Assembly (NCBI RefSeq): GCF_001580545.1
Contig: NZ_LRBG01000002.1
Coordinates: forward strand, 62,001-126,000
Source of the DNA: Paraburkholderia monticola
GTDB taxonomy: Bacteria; Pseudomonadota; Gammaproteobacteria; Burkholderiales; Burkholderiaceae
DNA: 64,000 nucleotides
Direction: 5' to 3'
In this document: one piece after another, positions 1 through 8,990 of the stretch
Layout of the letters: each line of letters opens with the position of its first letter
Numbering within the stretch: position 1 is the first letter of the stretch
Notes under the pieces: model-generated
The model's input: the letters and a program-made list of their open reading frames with translations, nothing else
What the model was told of the DNA's origin: nothing
The model's database searches: none
Program-made: the position numbers and the translations under genes

Positions 1-1102
1 GCTGCTTCAACGCATTGCCGAGCAACTGGAAGAACTCGCTGTCCGGCGCTTCTTCCTGAACGCGGCGAAAGCCGTCGTCGTCGCGATTGCCGCGGCCTTC
101 GCGAAGCTCGCCGCGCGCATTGCGGCCGCGCACTTCGATCCGCTCGCCATACGGCGGATTCGCGACGAGGATGCCCGGTGCCGAGCTGGGCGGCGCCATG
201 TCGCGCGCGTCGAGCTGCTTGAGCGCGATGGCCGGCAAACCGGCGCGTTCGAAGTTCGCGCGGGCTTTTTCGAGCATGTCGCCGGAGATGTCGCTGCCGA
301 AAATCTGCAGATCGGCGCGCGAGCTGCGCGCCGCGTTTTTCGCTTCGAGCGCGGCGCCCTTCAGCGCTTGCCAGCTGCGCGCCTCGAACTGTTTGAGCTT
401 CTCGAAGCCGAAGCGTCGCTCGACGCCCGGCGCGATGTTCAACGCGACCTGCGCTGCTTCCGCGAGGAACGTGCCGCTGCCGCACATCGGATCGTAGAGC
501 GGCGTGCCGGCCTGCCAGCCGGTCAGACGCAGAATGCCCGCCGCGAGGTTTTCGCGCAGCGGCGCCGCGCCCTTGTCCAGGCGCCAGCCGCGCTTGAACA
601 GCGGATCGCCCGAGGTGTCGAGGTACAGCGTGCAGTCGGTCGCGGTCAGGAACGCGAACACGCGCACGTCGGGCATCGCGGTGTCGATGCTCGGCCGCGC
701 GCCGCTTTTTTCACGCAGACGATCGCAGATTGCATCCTTCACGCGCAGCGTCGTGAACTCGAGGCTGCGCAGCGGCGACTTGATCGCGGTCACATCGACG
801 CGCAGCGTCTCGTGCGCGGAGAACCACTGCTCCCAGCGCTGTTCGAGCGCGAGCGCGTAGATGTCCTGCTCGCTGCGATAGGGGCGCTGCGCGATCTTCA
901 GCAGCACGCGGCTCGCCAGACGCGAGTGCAGATTGGCCGCCATACCGGCGGCCCAGCCGCCGCGGAAATGCACGCCGCCCGGCACCTGGGCGCCCGCCGT
1001 GAAGGCGGCGCCGTCCAGATGCTGGGCGGCAATTTCGGCGAGTTCGGCCGCGAGCGGAGCTTCGAGCCCGCGCGGACAAGGAAGGAAGAAATCGAAGGAC
1101 AT
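1..1102 (-). CDS. rlmL: RlmL-type 23S rRNA guanine-N2 methyltransferase, C-terminus outside window
   Basis: Class I SAM-dependent RNA methyltransferase of the THUMP-containing RlmL family, expected to methylate a guanine in 23S rRNA. About 367 residues are visible and the reading frame runs open off the left edge. The ATG at 1102 gives MSFDFFLPCPRG, the usual N-terminus of this family. A THUMP-like RNA-binding region fills roughly residues 50-160. The SAM-binding motif DPMCGSGTF is near residue 205 and the catalytic-type ANPPYGER is near residue 317. In E. coli this domain is fused to RlmK; whether a second domain follows here cannot be seen. It lies 107 bases downstream of the membrane protein gene on the same strand. 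The family call is firm; the exact target base is inferred. Confidence 0.85.
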   Translation of the reverse strand, partial: MSFDFFLPCPRGLEAPLAAELAEIAAQHLDGAAFTAGAQVPGGVHFRGGWAAGMAANLHSRLASRVLLKIAQRPYRSEQDIYALALEQRWEQWFSAHETLRVDVTAIKSPLRSLEFTTLRVKDAICDRLREKSGARPSIDTAMPDVRVFAFLTATDCTLYLDTSGDPLFKRGWRLDKGAAPLRENLAAGILRLTGWQAGTPLYDPMCGSGTFLAEAAQVALNIAPGVERRFGFEKLKQFEARSWQALKGAALEAKNAARSSRADLQIFGSDISGDMLEKARANFERAGLPAIALKQLDARDMAPPSSAPGILVANPPYGERIEVRGRNARGELREGRGNRDDDGFRRVQEEAPDSEFFQLLGNALKQ

Positions 1103-1209
1103 TGAGGTTGCCGGAAGGCGTTGGATAAGGCGCTATTGTACGCGGTCGGGGTCGGCGGCCCGACGCGATCGGCGCGCCGGGGCGTCCGCTGACGTCCTCT
1201 GGACTCGCG

Positions 1210-3369
1210 TCAGCTGGTCTCGCGTACCGCCTTGGCCGGCCACACCAGCTCCAGCGGATGCCGCCTGAGCCGTTGCCAGATCGCCCCGCGCAGCGAGCGC
1301 ACCGCACTGCCCCGCAAATCGCGCGATTTCGTCGCCATGTAAAACGCCAGCGCAAAGCTCACGGCGACGTTGAGTATCGCCATGCTGCCGACGCCCGCCA
1401 CCGCCCACCACAGCGCCGGCATCTTCAGCGCGCTTTCGCCGAGCACGCCGATGGCCACGCCGATCGAGCCCGCGGAGAGCGTCACGTGACGCACGTCGAA
1501 CTTGAAGGCGAACGCGGTCAGGATGACCGGCACGAGCCCGAGCATCAGGCCGAGCGTGACATTGCCGACCACGCCCGCGACGTTCGCGCGGCAGAAACGC
1601 GCGAGGCGGTCGGCAGCGGCGACGCCGAGCGTCATGCGCAGGCGCCGGTTGTAGGCGAGCGCGTCGGCGACGCGATGCAGGATGAACCAGTTGTCCGCCC
1701 AGCCCGCGAGAAGGCTCGACGACCACAGCAGCACGCCGGTCAGCGCCGCATAGAACGGCGTCGGCCCGAGCAGCGAGAACGACTGCAGCGTCGCGATGGC
1801 CTTGTCGGCCGAAATCAGATCGTGGTTGAACATCGCGCTCCACAGCAGATCCACGCAAAGACTGACGGGGAACACCACCAGTACGTTGCCGAGCACCGCG
1901 GCGGCCTGCGTGCGCATCAGCGCGGTCACCGAGCTCACGAAACTGTCGACGCCCGCTGGCGTGTCCGCGCCGTCGAGTTCACGCGCGAGCGTCGGCGCGG
2001 TCATCGCGGGCTGCTTGGTCGCGAGCGAAAAGTGCAGAAAGTGCATCAGCAGAAAGCTCGCCGCGTAGTTGAAGCCGGCGAGCACGCCTTCGAGCATCGC
2101 GTGCAGATGCGCGCCCGTGATGCCGAACTTCACGCACACGGTGACGACGGTCACGAGTCCGCCGCCGGCCGCCATTTGCATCATCTTCAGATACTCGGCG
2201 CGATCGCGCGCGATGTAATGTTCGCCAGTATCCGCGCTGTACTCGACGATCTTGCGCGCGAGCAGCGAAGAATTGCTGCGCGCGAGATGCGCGACGCTCT
2301 GGCTCGCCTGATTCGCGCGCACGAGCTCGGCGGTCAGACGCGCGGCCGCGCGCAGATCGTGCTGCGCCATCCACGCATCGAGCAGATGCTCGGCGCGCTC
2401 GATGCGCATGCGCATGCGCTGGACCTGAAACACGATGTCCACGCTCACGCCGTTGCGGTACAGGTGCGCGAATACGTTGTCGGTCGCGCAGCGGCATTCG
2501 TCGAGCAGCAGCCGCAGATAGTTGACCTCGCGCAGCAGCGGCTCCTGCGGGCCGCCCGCCGCGGACGCATCGTGCGCGGCTTCGACCGCGAGCATCGCGC
2601 GGGTGAGGCGGTAGAACGGCTGATTTTCCATCGCGGCGCGCACGTCGCTGCCATTGGCGGTGCGTGCGTCGCGCGTGTCGTCAAGGCGGTCGTCGGTGCG
2701 CTCGCCGCCGAGGCGGCTGCGCACGGTTTGCGACAAACCGGTCGAACTGATCTGGCAGGTCAGGTTGTGCAGCGCGGCCAACAGGTCGAGCGAGAAGGGC
2801 GTGCTGTCGCGCTGGTCTTCTTCGTCATCGGGCGCGTAATCGAATAGCGCGTGGATGCGCGCGAGCAGATCGGTGGGCAGCGTGTCGATCCATTCGGCGT
2901 CACGCTCGGCGTTGAACATCAGCGTGACGATCGCCGTGAGGTCGCGGCGGTTCGGCGCGGGTGGAATCAGCGACGCTTCGAGACGCTCGAATACCGCGCC
3001 GAAGAAGCCCGAATGCACGGGCATGCCGGCGTCGCACAGTAGCGAGAGGCCGTCGCTTTCGCGTAGGAGCGCGCGCAGAATGCCGGCGACGTGCGCCTTC
3101 CACGCGGGGTTTCGGTCGAGCACGCGCAGCAGGTAGCGGATGCGCGTGTGCGCGGGGTCGGACTGCGGGGCGGCGGTGTCGGCGGTGTCAGTTGCAGCGG
3201 GCCGCACAGCATGACCGCGGCGAATCCAGTGTGCGAGTTCGATCAGCCATTCGCTGCGTTCCGCATAGGGCGCGCGCTTGTCCGCGATCGCGAGCAGCGT
3301 GTCGAGCTGATGACCGCCGTCGCGCGATGCGCGCCATTTTTTGACCAGTCGTTTGATCGAGTCGAACAT
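1210..3369 (-). CDS. Gcr-family membrane protein (annotated in databases as site-specific recombinase)
   Basis: A 719-residue protein of the family named after the gonococcal Gcr recombinase. The first ~390 residues are soluble and helix-rich. The last ~300 residues hold five or six membrane segments, starting near residue 395 (AAGGGLVTVVTVCVKFG) and ending near 690. I see no tyrosine- or serine-recombinase catalytic motif, so the recombinase name should be treated with caution. Start chosen at ATG 3369, seven bases after an AGGAAG ribosome-binding site; an upstream in-frame extension of 14 residues lacks one. It follows pqiC by 96 bases on the same strand and is probably read with the pqi genes. 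That suggests an envelope role, which is inference only. Confidence 0.75.
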   Translation of the reverse strand: MFDSIKRLVKKWRASRDGGHQLDTLLAIADKRAPYAERSEWLIELAHWIRRGHAVRPAATDTADTAAPQSDPAHTRIRYLLRVLDRNPAWKAHVAGILRALLRESDGLSLLCDAGMPVHSGFFGAVFERLEASLIPPAPNRRDLTAIVTLMFNAERDAEWIDTLPTDLLARIHALFDYAPDDEEDQRDSTPFSLDLLAALHNLTCQISSTGLSQTVRSRLGGERTDDRLDDTRDARTANGSDVRAAMENQPFYRLTRAMLAVEAAHDASAAGGPQEPLLREVNYLRLLLDECRCATDNVFAHLYRNGVSVDIVFQVQRMRMRIERAEHLLDAWMAQHDLRAAARLTAELVRANQASQSVAHLARSNSSLLARKIVEYSADTGEHYIARDRAEYLKMMQMAAGGGLVTVVTVCVKFGITGAHLHAMLEGVLAGFNYAASFLLMHFLHFSLATKQPAMTAPTLARELDGADTPAGVDSFVSSVTALMRTQAAAVLGNVLVVFPVSLCVDLLWSAMFNHDLISADKAIATLQSFSLLGPTPFYAALTGVLLWSSSLLAGWADNWFILHRVADALAYNRRLRMTLGVAAADRLARFCRANVAGVVGNVTLGLMLGLVPVILTAFAFKFDVRHVTLSAGSIGVAIGVLGESALKMPALWWAVAGVGSMAILNVAVSFALAFYMATKSRDLRGSAVRSLRGAIWQRLRRHPLELVWPAKAVRETS

Positions 3370-3465
3370 GGGTTCTTCCTGCGTAGGCTCGCGCAATCGG
3401 CTCGACTGCAAAATGTTGCGAGCACGCGCCGGCCGAAGCGGGGCTTCGAGACCGGCGCGGCTCGA

Positions 3466-4239
3466 TCAGGCGCCGGCTGCCGCGGCCGGTGATGCGGCAG
3501 GACAGGGCGGCACGACCGGCGCCGCTGCCGGCCTCGCCGAAGACGACGCCTTGCCCGGCGTGGCCGGGGTAGAAACGGCAGCCGCCGCCATCGCCCGCAC
3601 GCCGGCCGCGATCTGCGTCGACACTTCCGCGAGTGCGCGCCGATGTCCATCGACGAGCGCGTCATACCCGCCGCCGACCGTCTCGCTGACCACGCTGCGG
3701 CACGTCATCACCGCATTGCTGCGCACGGCCCGCACGCTCCATACCGCGTCGAGCAACGCATGCGAGCCGGGCCACGATTCGAAGCGCTGCACGTTCATCG
3801 CGATCCGGTACACGGCCACGTCGTCGGGGCGCGCGGTGCCGAACGCATCGATGGTGCCGAGCTGCTGCGTCAGATTCGTCGACAGCGCGCGCCGGATTTC
3901 ATCGCCGGGCAGCGAGGCCCAGCGCTCCTGTTCGAGCAACTGCACCTGAGTCGGCCCGGTCTGCACGACCAGCTGATTTCTGGCCACTTGCGGCGGCACG
4001 TTGACCGGGGCGACTTCGATCAGCCACGCCGGCGCGACACCCGTGCGCGCGACGGCCGGCGTGCCACCCGTCGCGGCGGCGCCTGCGCTGTCCGCGCCGC
4101 CCAACGTATAGAAACGGCTCGACGGCGTCGAGCACGCCGCGATGGCGAGCGCCGCGGCCAGCGCGCCGCCATACACGACGCCGCGTACGGCACCGCGCAC
4201 GAGCGCGCGCGGCGGGCGGGGGAGCCGGGCAAGCATCAT
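3466..4239 (-). CDS. pqiC: PqiC-like outer-membrane lipoprotein, ABC-type transport auxiliary component
   Basis: Outer-membrane lipoprotein partner of PqiB in the PqiABC intermembrane lipid-transport system. The 257-residue product has a lipobox LAIAAC with the acylated cysteine at residue 36, then the family opening SSRFYTLGG. The core matches the ABC_trans_aux (DUF330) family to about residue 205. The remaining ~50 residues are an Ala/Pro-rich low-complexity tail. Two adjacent ATG codons follow a GGAGAT site, and the first overlaps the pqiB stop as ATGA (4236-4239), so the two are translationally coupled. Family and context agree; the length of the low-complexity tail is the only oddity. 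Confidence 0.9.
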   Translation of the reverse strand: MMLARLPRPPRALVRGAVRGVVYGGALAAALAIAACSTPSSRFYTLGGADSAGAAATGGTPAVARTGVAPAWLIEVAPVNVPPQVARNQLVVQTGPTQVQLLEQERWASLPGDEIRRALSTNLTQQLGTIDAFGTARPDDVAVYRIAMNVQRFESWPGSHALLDAVWSVRAVRSNAVMTCRSVVSETVGGGYDALVDGHRRALAEVSTQIAAGVRAMAAAAVSTPATPGKASSSARPAAAPVVPPCPAASPAAAAGA

Positions 4240-5897
4240 GGTTTATCTCCTGATTTACCGCGCAACAGCGATTCGGGATGACGCTCGAGGTAATCCGACA
4301 GTGCGTTCAGCGATTGCAACGTGCGCGTCAGTTCCTGCAGCGCCTGATGGACGTCGGACTGCAACGGCGAGTCCTGCTGCAGGGTCGCCTGGGCCGAACT
4401 GAAGGTCTGCTTCGCGGCGCTCAAGGTATCGCGCGCCTGCGGCACGACTTCCTTGTCGAGACGCGTGAACAGCTGGTCGGCGTTCTTCAGCGCGCTGTTC
4501 AGGTTGTCGCCGATCTGGTCGAACGGCACCTTGTCGAGCTTCTTCGCAATGTCGGCGACTTGAAGCTGCAATTCGTCGAGCGTGTTCGGAATGGTCGGCA
4601 GCTCGAGCGGGTCGCTCGTCACGTCGACCTTGGCCGGCGCCGCTTTCGGGAAGATATCGAGCGCCACATACAGCTGGCTCGTGATCAGATTGCCGGTGCG
4701 CAGCTGGCCGCGCAGGCCGTGCCTGACCAGTTCCTGCAGCATGTTCTGGCCGGCGAGCGTGCCCGGCTGCGGCGCGGTCTCGCGGAAGCGCTTGCCGAGG
4801 CGGTCCGGGTACACGTTCATCGTGACCGGCATCGTGAAGCTCTGCGTCTTCGGATCGTAGTCGATGCCGATATTGGTCACCTGGCCGAGCACGATGCCCC
4901 GGAAGTCGACCGGCGCGCCGATCGACAGCCCGCGCAGCGACTGGTTGAAGTTCATCACGACGCGCAAGGGGATGCCGTCCGGTTCGCGCATCGCGTCCGC
5001 TTCGTCGGAGCCGAGGCGGAACGTCTTGTTGTTCGGCGCCTGTGGGCCCATGTTCTGGCCTGGCGGCGACTGGAACGACAGACCGCCGACGATCACCGTC
5101 GCGAGCGACTGCGTGTTCAGCTTGAAGCCGCTCGAATCGAGCCGCAGATCGACGCCGCTCGCATGCCACCAGCGCGTGTTGGTGCCGACGTACTGGTCGA
5201 ACGGCGACGACACGAATACCTGCATCGTCACGCCGGTGCCGTCCTTGTCGAGCGAGAAGCCGACCACCTGGCCCACCTGCACGCGCCGGTAGAAGATCGG
5301 CGAGCCGATGTCGATCGAGCCGAGCGAATCGCCGTGCAGCGTGTACTGGCGGCCTTTCTGGTCGCCGGTGATGGGCGGCGGCGTCTCGAGACCGACGAAG
5401 TTGCTCGCGCTGTCGCTCGAGCGGCCCGCGTCGGCGCCGATGTAGGCGCCCGAGAGCAGCGTGGTCAAGCCCGACACGCCGCTCGCGCCGACGCGCGGAC
5501 GCACCACCCAGAAGCGCGAGTCCTTGACCGCGAACTGCCCGCCTTCCTTGGTCAGCTGCACCTGCACGAGCACGTGCGACAGATCTTGCGACAGCGTGAT
5601 CGTCTTCACCGAGCCGACGGTGACGTCCTTGTACTTGACCTGGGTCTTGCCCGGTTCGAGCCCTTCCGCACTGGTGAAACTGATCGTGATCACGGGCCCG
5701 CGCTCGGTCACCGACTTGATCACGAGCGCGATGCCGATCAGCGCGGCGATCAGCGGAATCACCCAGACGAGCGAAGGCAACCAGCGGCTGCGTGGCTCGA
5801 TGTCGGGGTCGGGCAGTTGGGGCGGCAGTCTGGGTCCGTTCGAATCGCTGCGCGGCGCGTCATCGGAGGCGGGCGTCGGTCCTTGCGGGCTAGTCAT
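4236..5897 (-). CDS. pqiB: PqiB intermembrane transport protein with three MCE domains
   Basis: Periplasm-spanning MCE protein thought to form a hydrophobic tunnel for lipids between inner and outer membranes. 553 residues, close to E. coli PqiB (546). A Pro-rich cytoplasmic start is followed by one membrane helix near residues 40-62 (LPSLVWVIPLIAALIG). Three MCE repeats follow, recognisable near residues 75 (GLEPGKTQVKYKDVTVG), 190 (IGSPIFYRRVQVGQVVG) and 322 (IGAPVDFRGIVLGQV). The C-terminal ~100 residues are helical. It overlaps the PqiA-domain gene upstream by 8 bases and pqiC downstream by 4, so the whole set is one coupled operon. Confidence 0.95.
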   Translation of the reverse strand: MTSPQGPTPASDDAPRSDSNGPRLPPQLPDPDIEPRSRWLPSLVWVIPLIAALIGIALVIKSVTERGPVITISFTSAEGLEPGKTQVKYKDVTVGSVKTITLSQDLSHVLVQVQLTKEGGQFAVKDSRFWVVRPRVGASGVSGLTTLLSGAYIGADAGRSSDSASNFVGLETPPPITGDQKGRQYTLHGDSLGSIDIGSPIFYRRVQVGQVVGFSLDKDGTGVTMQVFVSSPFDQYVGTNTRWWHASGVDLRLDSSGFKLNTQSLATVIVGGLSFQSPPGQNMGPQAPNNKTFRLGSDEADAMREPDGIPLRVVMNFNQSLRGLSIGAPVDFRGIVLGQVTNIGIDYDPKTQSFTMPVTMNVYPDRLGKRFRETAPQPGTLAGQNMLQELVRHGLRGQLRTGNLITSQLYVALDIFPKAAPAKVDVTSDPLELPTIPNTLDELQLQVADIAKKLDKVPFDQIGDNLNSALKNADQLFTRLDKEVVPQARDTLSAAKQTFSSAQATLQQDSPLQSDVHQALQELTRTLQSLNALSDYLERHPESLLRGKSGDKP

Positions 5898-6540
5898 GGT
5901 GAAGATCCTGAGGTTTTGGGGTACTGCCTTCCACGGGGTCCCAGATGAGTCGTGGATCGAATTGCATGGAGGCCAACATCGTCAGGATCACGACCGAGCC
6001 GAACGCGATCGCGCCCGGTCCGGCCGTGATCACGGCCAGCGATTTGAAGCGCACCAGCGCCACGGTGAGCGTGACGACGAACACGTCGAGCATCGACCAG
6101 CGGCCGATCCGCTCGACCATCCGGTACAGCGTCGTGCGCTGCTGCGGGCGCCAGCGCGAGCGGCGCTGCGCCGTGACGGTGAGCAGCACCAGCACCGAGA
6201 GCTTCAGCATCGGCACCATGATGCTGGCGATGAACACGATCACCGCGAGCGGCCAGTCGCCCGAAGTCCAGAAATAGACGACGCCGCTCATGATCGTGTC
6301 GTCCTCGGAGCCGAGCAGCGACGACGTGTGCATCACGGGCAGCAGGTTGGCGGGAATATACAGCAGCGCCGCGGCGATCAGCAGCGCCCACGTGCGCATC
6401 AGACTGTCGGGGTTGCGCGAGTGCAGGTGCGCGCCGCAGCGGCTGCAGTGCTGCGGCGTGACCGAGCGGATGCGCGCCTCGACGCGCCCGCACGAATGAC
6501 AGGAGACGAGGCCCGAGCGTCTTGCGGTGACGTATTTCAT
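5890..6540 (-). CDS. pqiA: PqiA-domain membrane protein, second half of a split PqiA
   Basis: Integral inner-membrane protein of the PqiA family, 216 residues, about half the size of E. coli PqiA (417). A zinc-ribbon-like start (CHSCGRVEARIRSV, then CSRCGAH) is followed by four hydrophobic segments. The start at ATG 6540 is chosen because the preceding gene stops at 6548-6550 and the ribosome-binding site (AAGGAT) overlaps that stop. The longer frame to 6747 would run through the neighbouring gene and adds no family sequence. With the gene at 6548-7339 it supplies the two PqiA domains that are fused in enterobacteria. Confidence 0.9.
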   Translation of the reverse strand: MKYVTARRSGLVSCHSCGRVEARIRSVTPQHCSRCGAHLHSRNPDSLMRTWALLIAAALLYIPANLLPVMHTSSLLGSEDDTIMSGVVYFWTSGDWPLAVIVFIASIMVPMLKLSVLVLLTVTAQRRSRWRPQQRTTLYRMVERIGRWSMLDVFVVTLTVALVRFKSLAVITAGPGAIAFGSVVILTMLASMQFDPRLIWDPVEGSTPKPQDLHHD

Positions 6541-6547
6541 CGCGGGC

Positions 6548-7339
6548 TCATCCTTCGCGCGGCGTGGGCGGCAAGCCGGGCGGAGCGGCGCCCGCTGGGC
6601 GATCCGACGGGCCGTCAGCGGCGCCACCGGCCGGCTCAGCGATGCTCGCGGACGGCGCCGGCGGAGCGGCGAGCGGGCCGACCGCGAGCGCCGCGCTGTC
6701 GGCTGAGGTGCGCGGCAAGGGCCGGTCGCCACGCGCGTCGATTTCATCGGCGAGGTCCCACAGCACGCGCGGATCGAACGTGACGACGACCGCGAACATC
6801 AGCGTCAGCGCGCCGAACGCGAACAGCGCCGCTTCGGGAATCACGCGCGCGAGGCTCACCATCTTCACGATCGTGATCAGCACGCCGAGCATGAACACTT
6901 CGATCATGCCCCACGGCCGCACGAACTGGATCGCGCGCAGCACGCGGTTGAAGTGCGCGGGCACGTAGCCGGCGCGCAGCGGCACCAGCACGTACAGCAG
7001 CGCGACGAGTTCGGTCAGCGGAAAGAGGATCGTCGAGCAGAACACCATCACGGCGACGATCTGCATGTCCTCGCCCCACAGCGCGACGAGCGCGCCGAAC
7101 AGCGTGGTCTGCGAGGTGATGCCGTTGGCGTCGAGTTCGACGATCGGAAAGCCCTGCGCGATCACGAATGTGATCAGGGCGGCGAGCGTCAGCGCGCAGA
7201 TCGCGTCGAGCTTGCGCGAGACGCCGCGATAGAGCGTCGCGCCGCAGCGCGGACAGCGCGCGGCGGTGCGCCCGACAAGCCGTGGCTTGCGGAACAGCGT
7301 ATCGCATTCATGGCACGCGATCAGGTTGTCATGTTCCAT
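6548..7339 (-). CDS. pqiA: PqiA-domain membrane protein, first half of a split PqiA
   Basis: First gene of the pqi operon, 263 residues. The N-terminus carries a four-cysteine zinc-ribbon motif (CHECDTLFRK, then CPRCGATLYRG). Four membrane segments follow, with the PqiA signature around LTLMFAVVVTFDPRVLWDL near residue 190. The last ~55 residues are a Pro/Ala-rich cytoplasmic tail that is unlikely to be conserved. The gene begins at ATG 7339, diverging from the cytochrome b561 gene across a 420-base gap. Its stop sits 7 bases before the start of the second PqiA-domain gene. PqiA is known as the membrane partner of the PqiB MCE tunnel. Confidence 0.9.
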   Translation of the reverse strand: MEHDNLIACHECDTLFRKPRLVGRTAARCPRCGATLYRGVSRKLDAICALTLAALITFVIAQGFPIVELDANGITSQTTLFGALVALWGEDMQIVAVMVFCSTILFPLTELVALLYVLVPLRAGYVPAHFNRVLRAIQFVRPWGMIEVFMLGVLITIVKMVSLARVIPEAALFAFGALTLMFAVVVTFDPRVLWDLADEIDARGDRPLPRTSADSAALAVGPLAAPPAPSASIAEPAGGAADGPSDRPAGAAPPGLPPTPREG

Positions 7340-7759
7340 ACGGCGGATGGGCTAACGACGTGGTGGCGGCGTGCAAGGCCTGTTTTCGATGAGGAGGCAG
7401 GCGGCGGTGAGCAGCAATAGTACCAAACGCGCCCCCGCGAGCGGCGTGAAGCGCGCCTGGCGCGGGGTTTGGCCCGGTCGCCGGGGAACCGGGGCTTTCC
7501 CGTCCCCGATTTTTTGAGCACGCCGGCGTCGGAGCGAACCCGCCGGGGCGTTGTGTCGCAATATCCGGACCCGTCGCTCCGATGCGCTTCTGCCAGCTTT
7601 TCGCGCTTGGGGTAGCATGGCGGCCTTAGCGTCCTCGGCGGCCGTTGCTGGCGCTGATGCCCGCCCCGTCGGCCGCGCGCCATGTCGCTGAATGGCGATG
7701 AGCACGGAATAGGTGGCCGCGGCGCGCCGTTAACTTCTACCAGCTTGCGTTGATCTGTC
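7340..7759. other. Intergenic region between divergent pqi operon and cytochrome b561 gene
   Basis: 420 bases with no confident protein gene. It must hold promoters for both directions, but I find no convincing -35/-10 pair. It contains a plus-strand terminator-like hairpin at 7482-7515. A 36-codon plus-strand ORF (GTG 7407, stop 7515-7517) has a GAGGAGG site 9 bases upstream; its stop lies at the end of the T-run. The peptide is basic and low-complexity, so coding is doubtful. Confidence 0.6.
7482..7515 (+). terminator. Terminator-like hairpin upstream of cytochrome b561 gene
   Basis: Left arm CGGGGA (7482-7487) plus CGGG (7490-7493) pairs with CCCG (7499-7502) plus TCCCCG (7503-7508), with a two-base bulge, and is followed by ATTTTTT. 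It points along the plus strand, yet no plus-strand gene lies upstream. It is therefore either a leader attenuator or the end of a short RNA. Confidence 0.45.
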
Positions 7760-8320
7760 ATGACACTGAATCCATCGTTCGATACCCAGCAGTCGTACAC
7801 GCGGACCGCCATCGCGTTTCACTGGCTGATCGCGCTCCTGATCGTCTGCGGCTTTGCGCTCGGCTGGGTGATGACCGACATCCCGGGCTTCACGCCGACC
7901 AAGCTGCGCTATTTCTCGTGGCACAAATGGATCGGCGTGACCGTGTTCGCGCTCGCGATCGTGCGCATCCTGTGGCGCGCGACCCACGGCGCGCCGGCGA
8001 TGCCGAGCGGCATGCCGAACTGGCAGCGCGGCGCCGCGCATCTCGTGCATCTGCTGCTGTACGTGCTGATGATCGTGATTCCCGCGTCCGGCTATCTGTA
8101 TAGCTCGGCGGCGAACGTGCCGGTCGTCTATCTCGGGCTGATTCCGCTGCCGCGCCTGATCGCGCCCGATCCGCACCTGAAGGAAGTGCTGAAGAACCTG
8201 CACATCGCGCTGAACTACACGCTGCTGGTGCTGGTCGCGCTGCACGTCGCGGGCGCGCTGAAGCATCAATGGCTGGATCGCGACGGCCTGCTGTCGCGCA
8301 TGCTCCCTTTCCTCAAATAA
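7760..8320 (+). CDS. cybB: Cytochrome b561 family membrane protein
   Basis: Four-helix, di-haem b-type cytochrome of the inner membrane that passes electrons between quinol and periplasmic or soluble partners. 186 residues, the usual size. Haem-ligand histidines are visible in helix 1 (TAIAFHWLIALL, His21), in the WHKWIGV segment after helix 1, and twice in the last helix (LHIALNYTLLVLVALHVAG). It starts at ATG 7760. It ends 8 bases before a YceI-family gene, the same pairing as yceJ-yceI in E. coli, so the two are co-transcribed. Confidence 0.92.
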   Translation: MTLNPSFDTQQSYTRTAIAFHWLIALLIVCGFALGWVMTDIPGFTPTKLRYFSWHKWIGVTVFALAIVRILWRATHGAPAMPSGMPNWQRGAAHLVHLLLYVLMIVIPASGYLYSSAANVPVVYLGLIPLPRLIAPDPHLKEVLKNLHIALNYTLLVLVALHVAGALKHQWLDRDGLLSRMLPFLK

Positions 8321-8328
8321 GGACAACC

Positions 8329-8892
8329 ATGAAGGTCTCGTTTTATCGCTACATGCTCGCCGCCTTCGCGGCCGCGTCGCTCTCCGCCGCGGGCGCGGCG
8401 CTTGCGCAGGTCGACGTCGCGAAGAGCTCGGTGACGGCCACCTCGAAGCAGATGAACGTGCCGGTCGAAGGCAAGTTCGGCAAGTTCACCGCCCAGCTCA
8501 GCTTCGATCCGGCCAAGCCGGCGGCCGGTAGCGCGCAGATCGACATCGACGTCGGCAGCTACGACCTCGGCGACGAGAGCTACAACGAGCAGGTGCGCGG
8601 CAAGGACTGGTTCGACGCGAAGACCTGGCCGAGCGCGACGTTCGTGTCGAGCGCGATCGCGCCGGCCGGCGGCAACCAGTTCAAGGTGACCGGCAAGCTG
8701 ACCATCAAGGGCAAGTCGGAGACCGTCGTGGTGCCGGTCACGGTGAGCCAGCAGGGCGCGACGCGGACCTTCGACGGCGCGCTGCCGATCAAGCGCTCGC
8801 AGTTCGACGTCGGCACTGGCGAATGGAAGGACACGTCGGTCGTCGCCGACGAGGTCGTGATCAAGTTTCATATCGTCGCCGCGCACAAGTAA
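8329..8892 (+). CDS. YceI-family periplasmic lipocalin-like protein (first copy)
   Basis: Secreted YceI-family protein; members bind polyisoprenoid-type lipids in a lipocalin-like barrel. 187 residues. The start is ATG 8329 after AAGGACAACC, and a signal peptide ends around [10 protein letters not shown]. The family sequence begins at [18 protein letters not shown], and the [19 protein letters not shown] segment is typical. It directly follows the cytochrome b561 gene (8-base gap) and is followed by a second YceI gene. An upstream in-frame extension to 8269 would cover the end of cybB and is rejected. Confidence 0.9.
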   Translation: MKVSFYRYMLAAFAAASLSAAGAALAQVDVAKSSVTATSKQMNVPVEGKFGKFTAQLSFDPAKPAAGSAQIDIDVGSYDLGDESYNEQVRGKDWFDAKTWPSATFVSSAIAPAGGNQFKVTGKLTIKGKSETVVVPVTVSQQGATRTFDGALPIKRSQFDVGTGEWKDTSVVADEVVIKFHIVAAHK

Positions 8893-8990
8893 CCCGCGCG
8901 GCGTTCGCGATGTCTGCCGCGCCACGTGGGGCGCGGCCGCTTTTCCATCGCAGGTTGCACCGCGATTTTCAACGCAAACAGGAGCACGAA

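Noticed and set aside
1210..3369. Mobile-element interpretation of the 'site-specific recombinase'
   Set aside because: No attachment sites, inverted repeats or cargo genes; the protein is membrane-embedded and lies in conserved core context.
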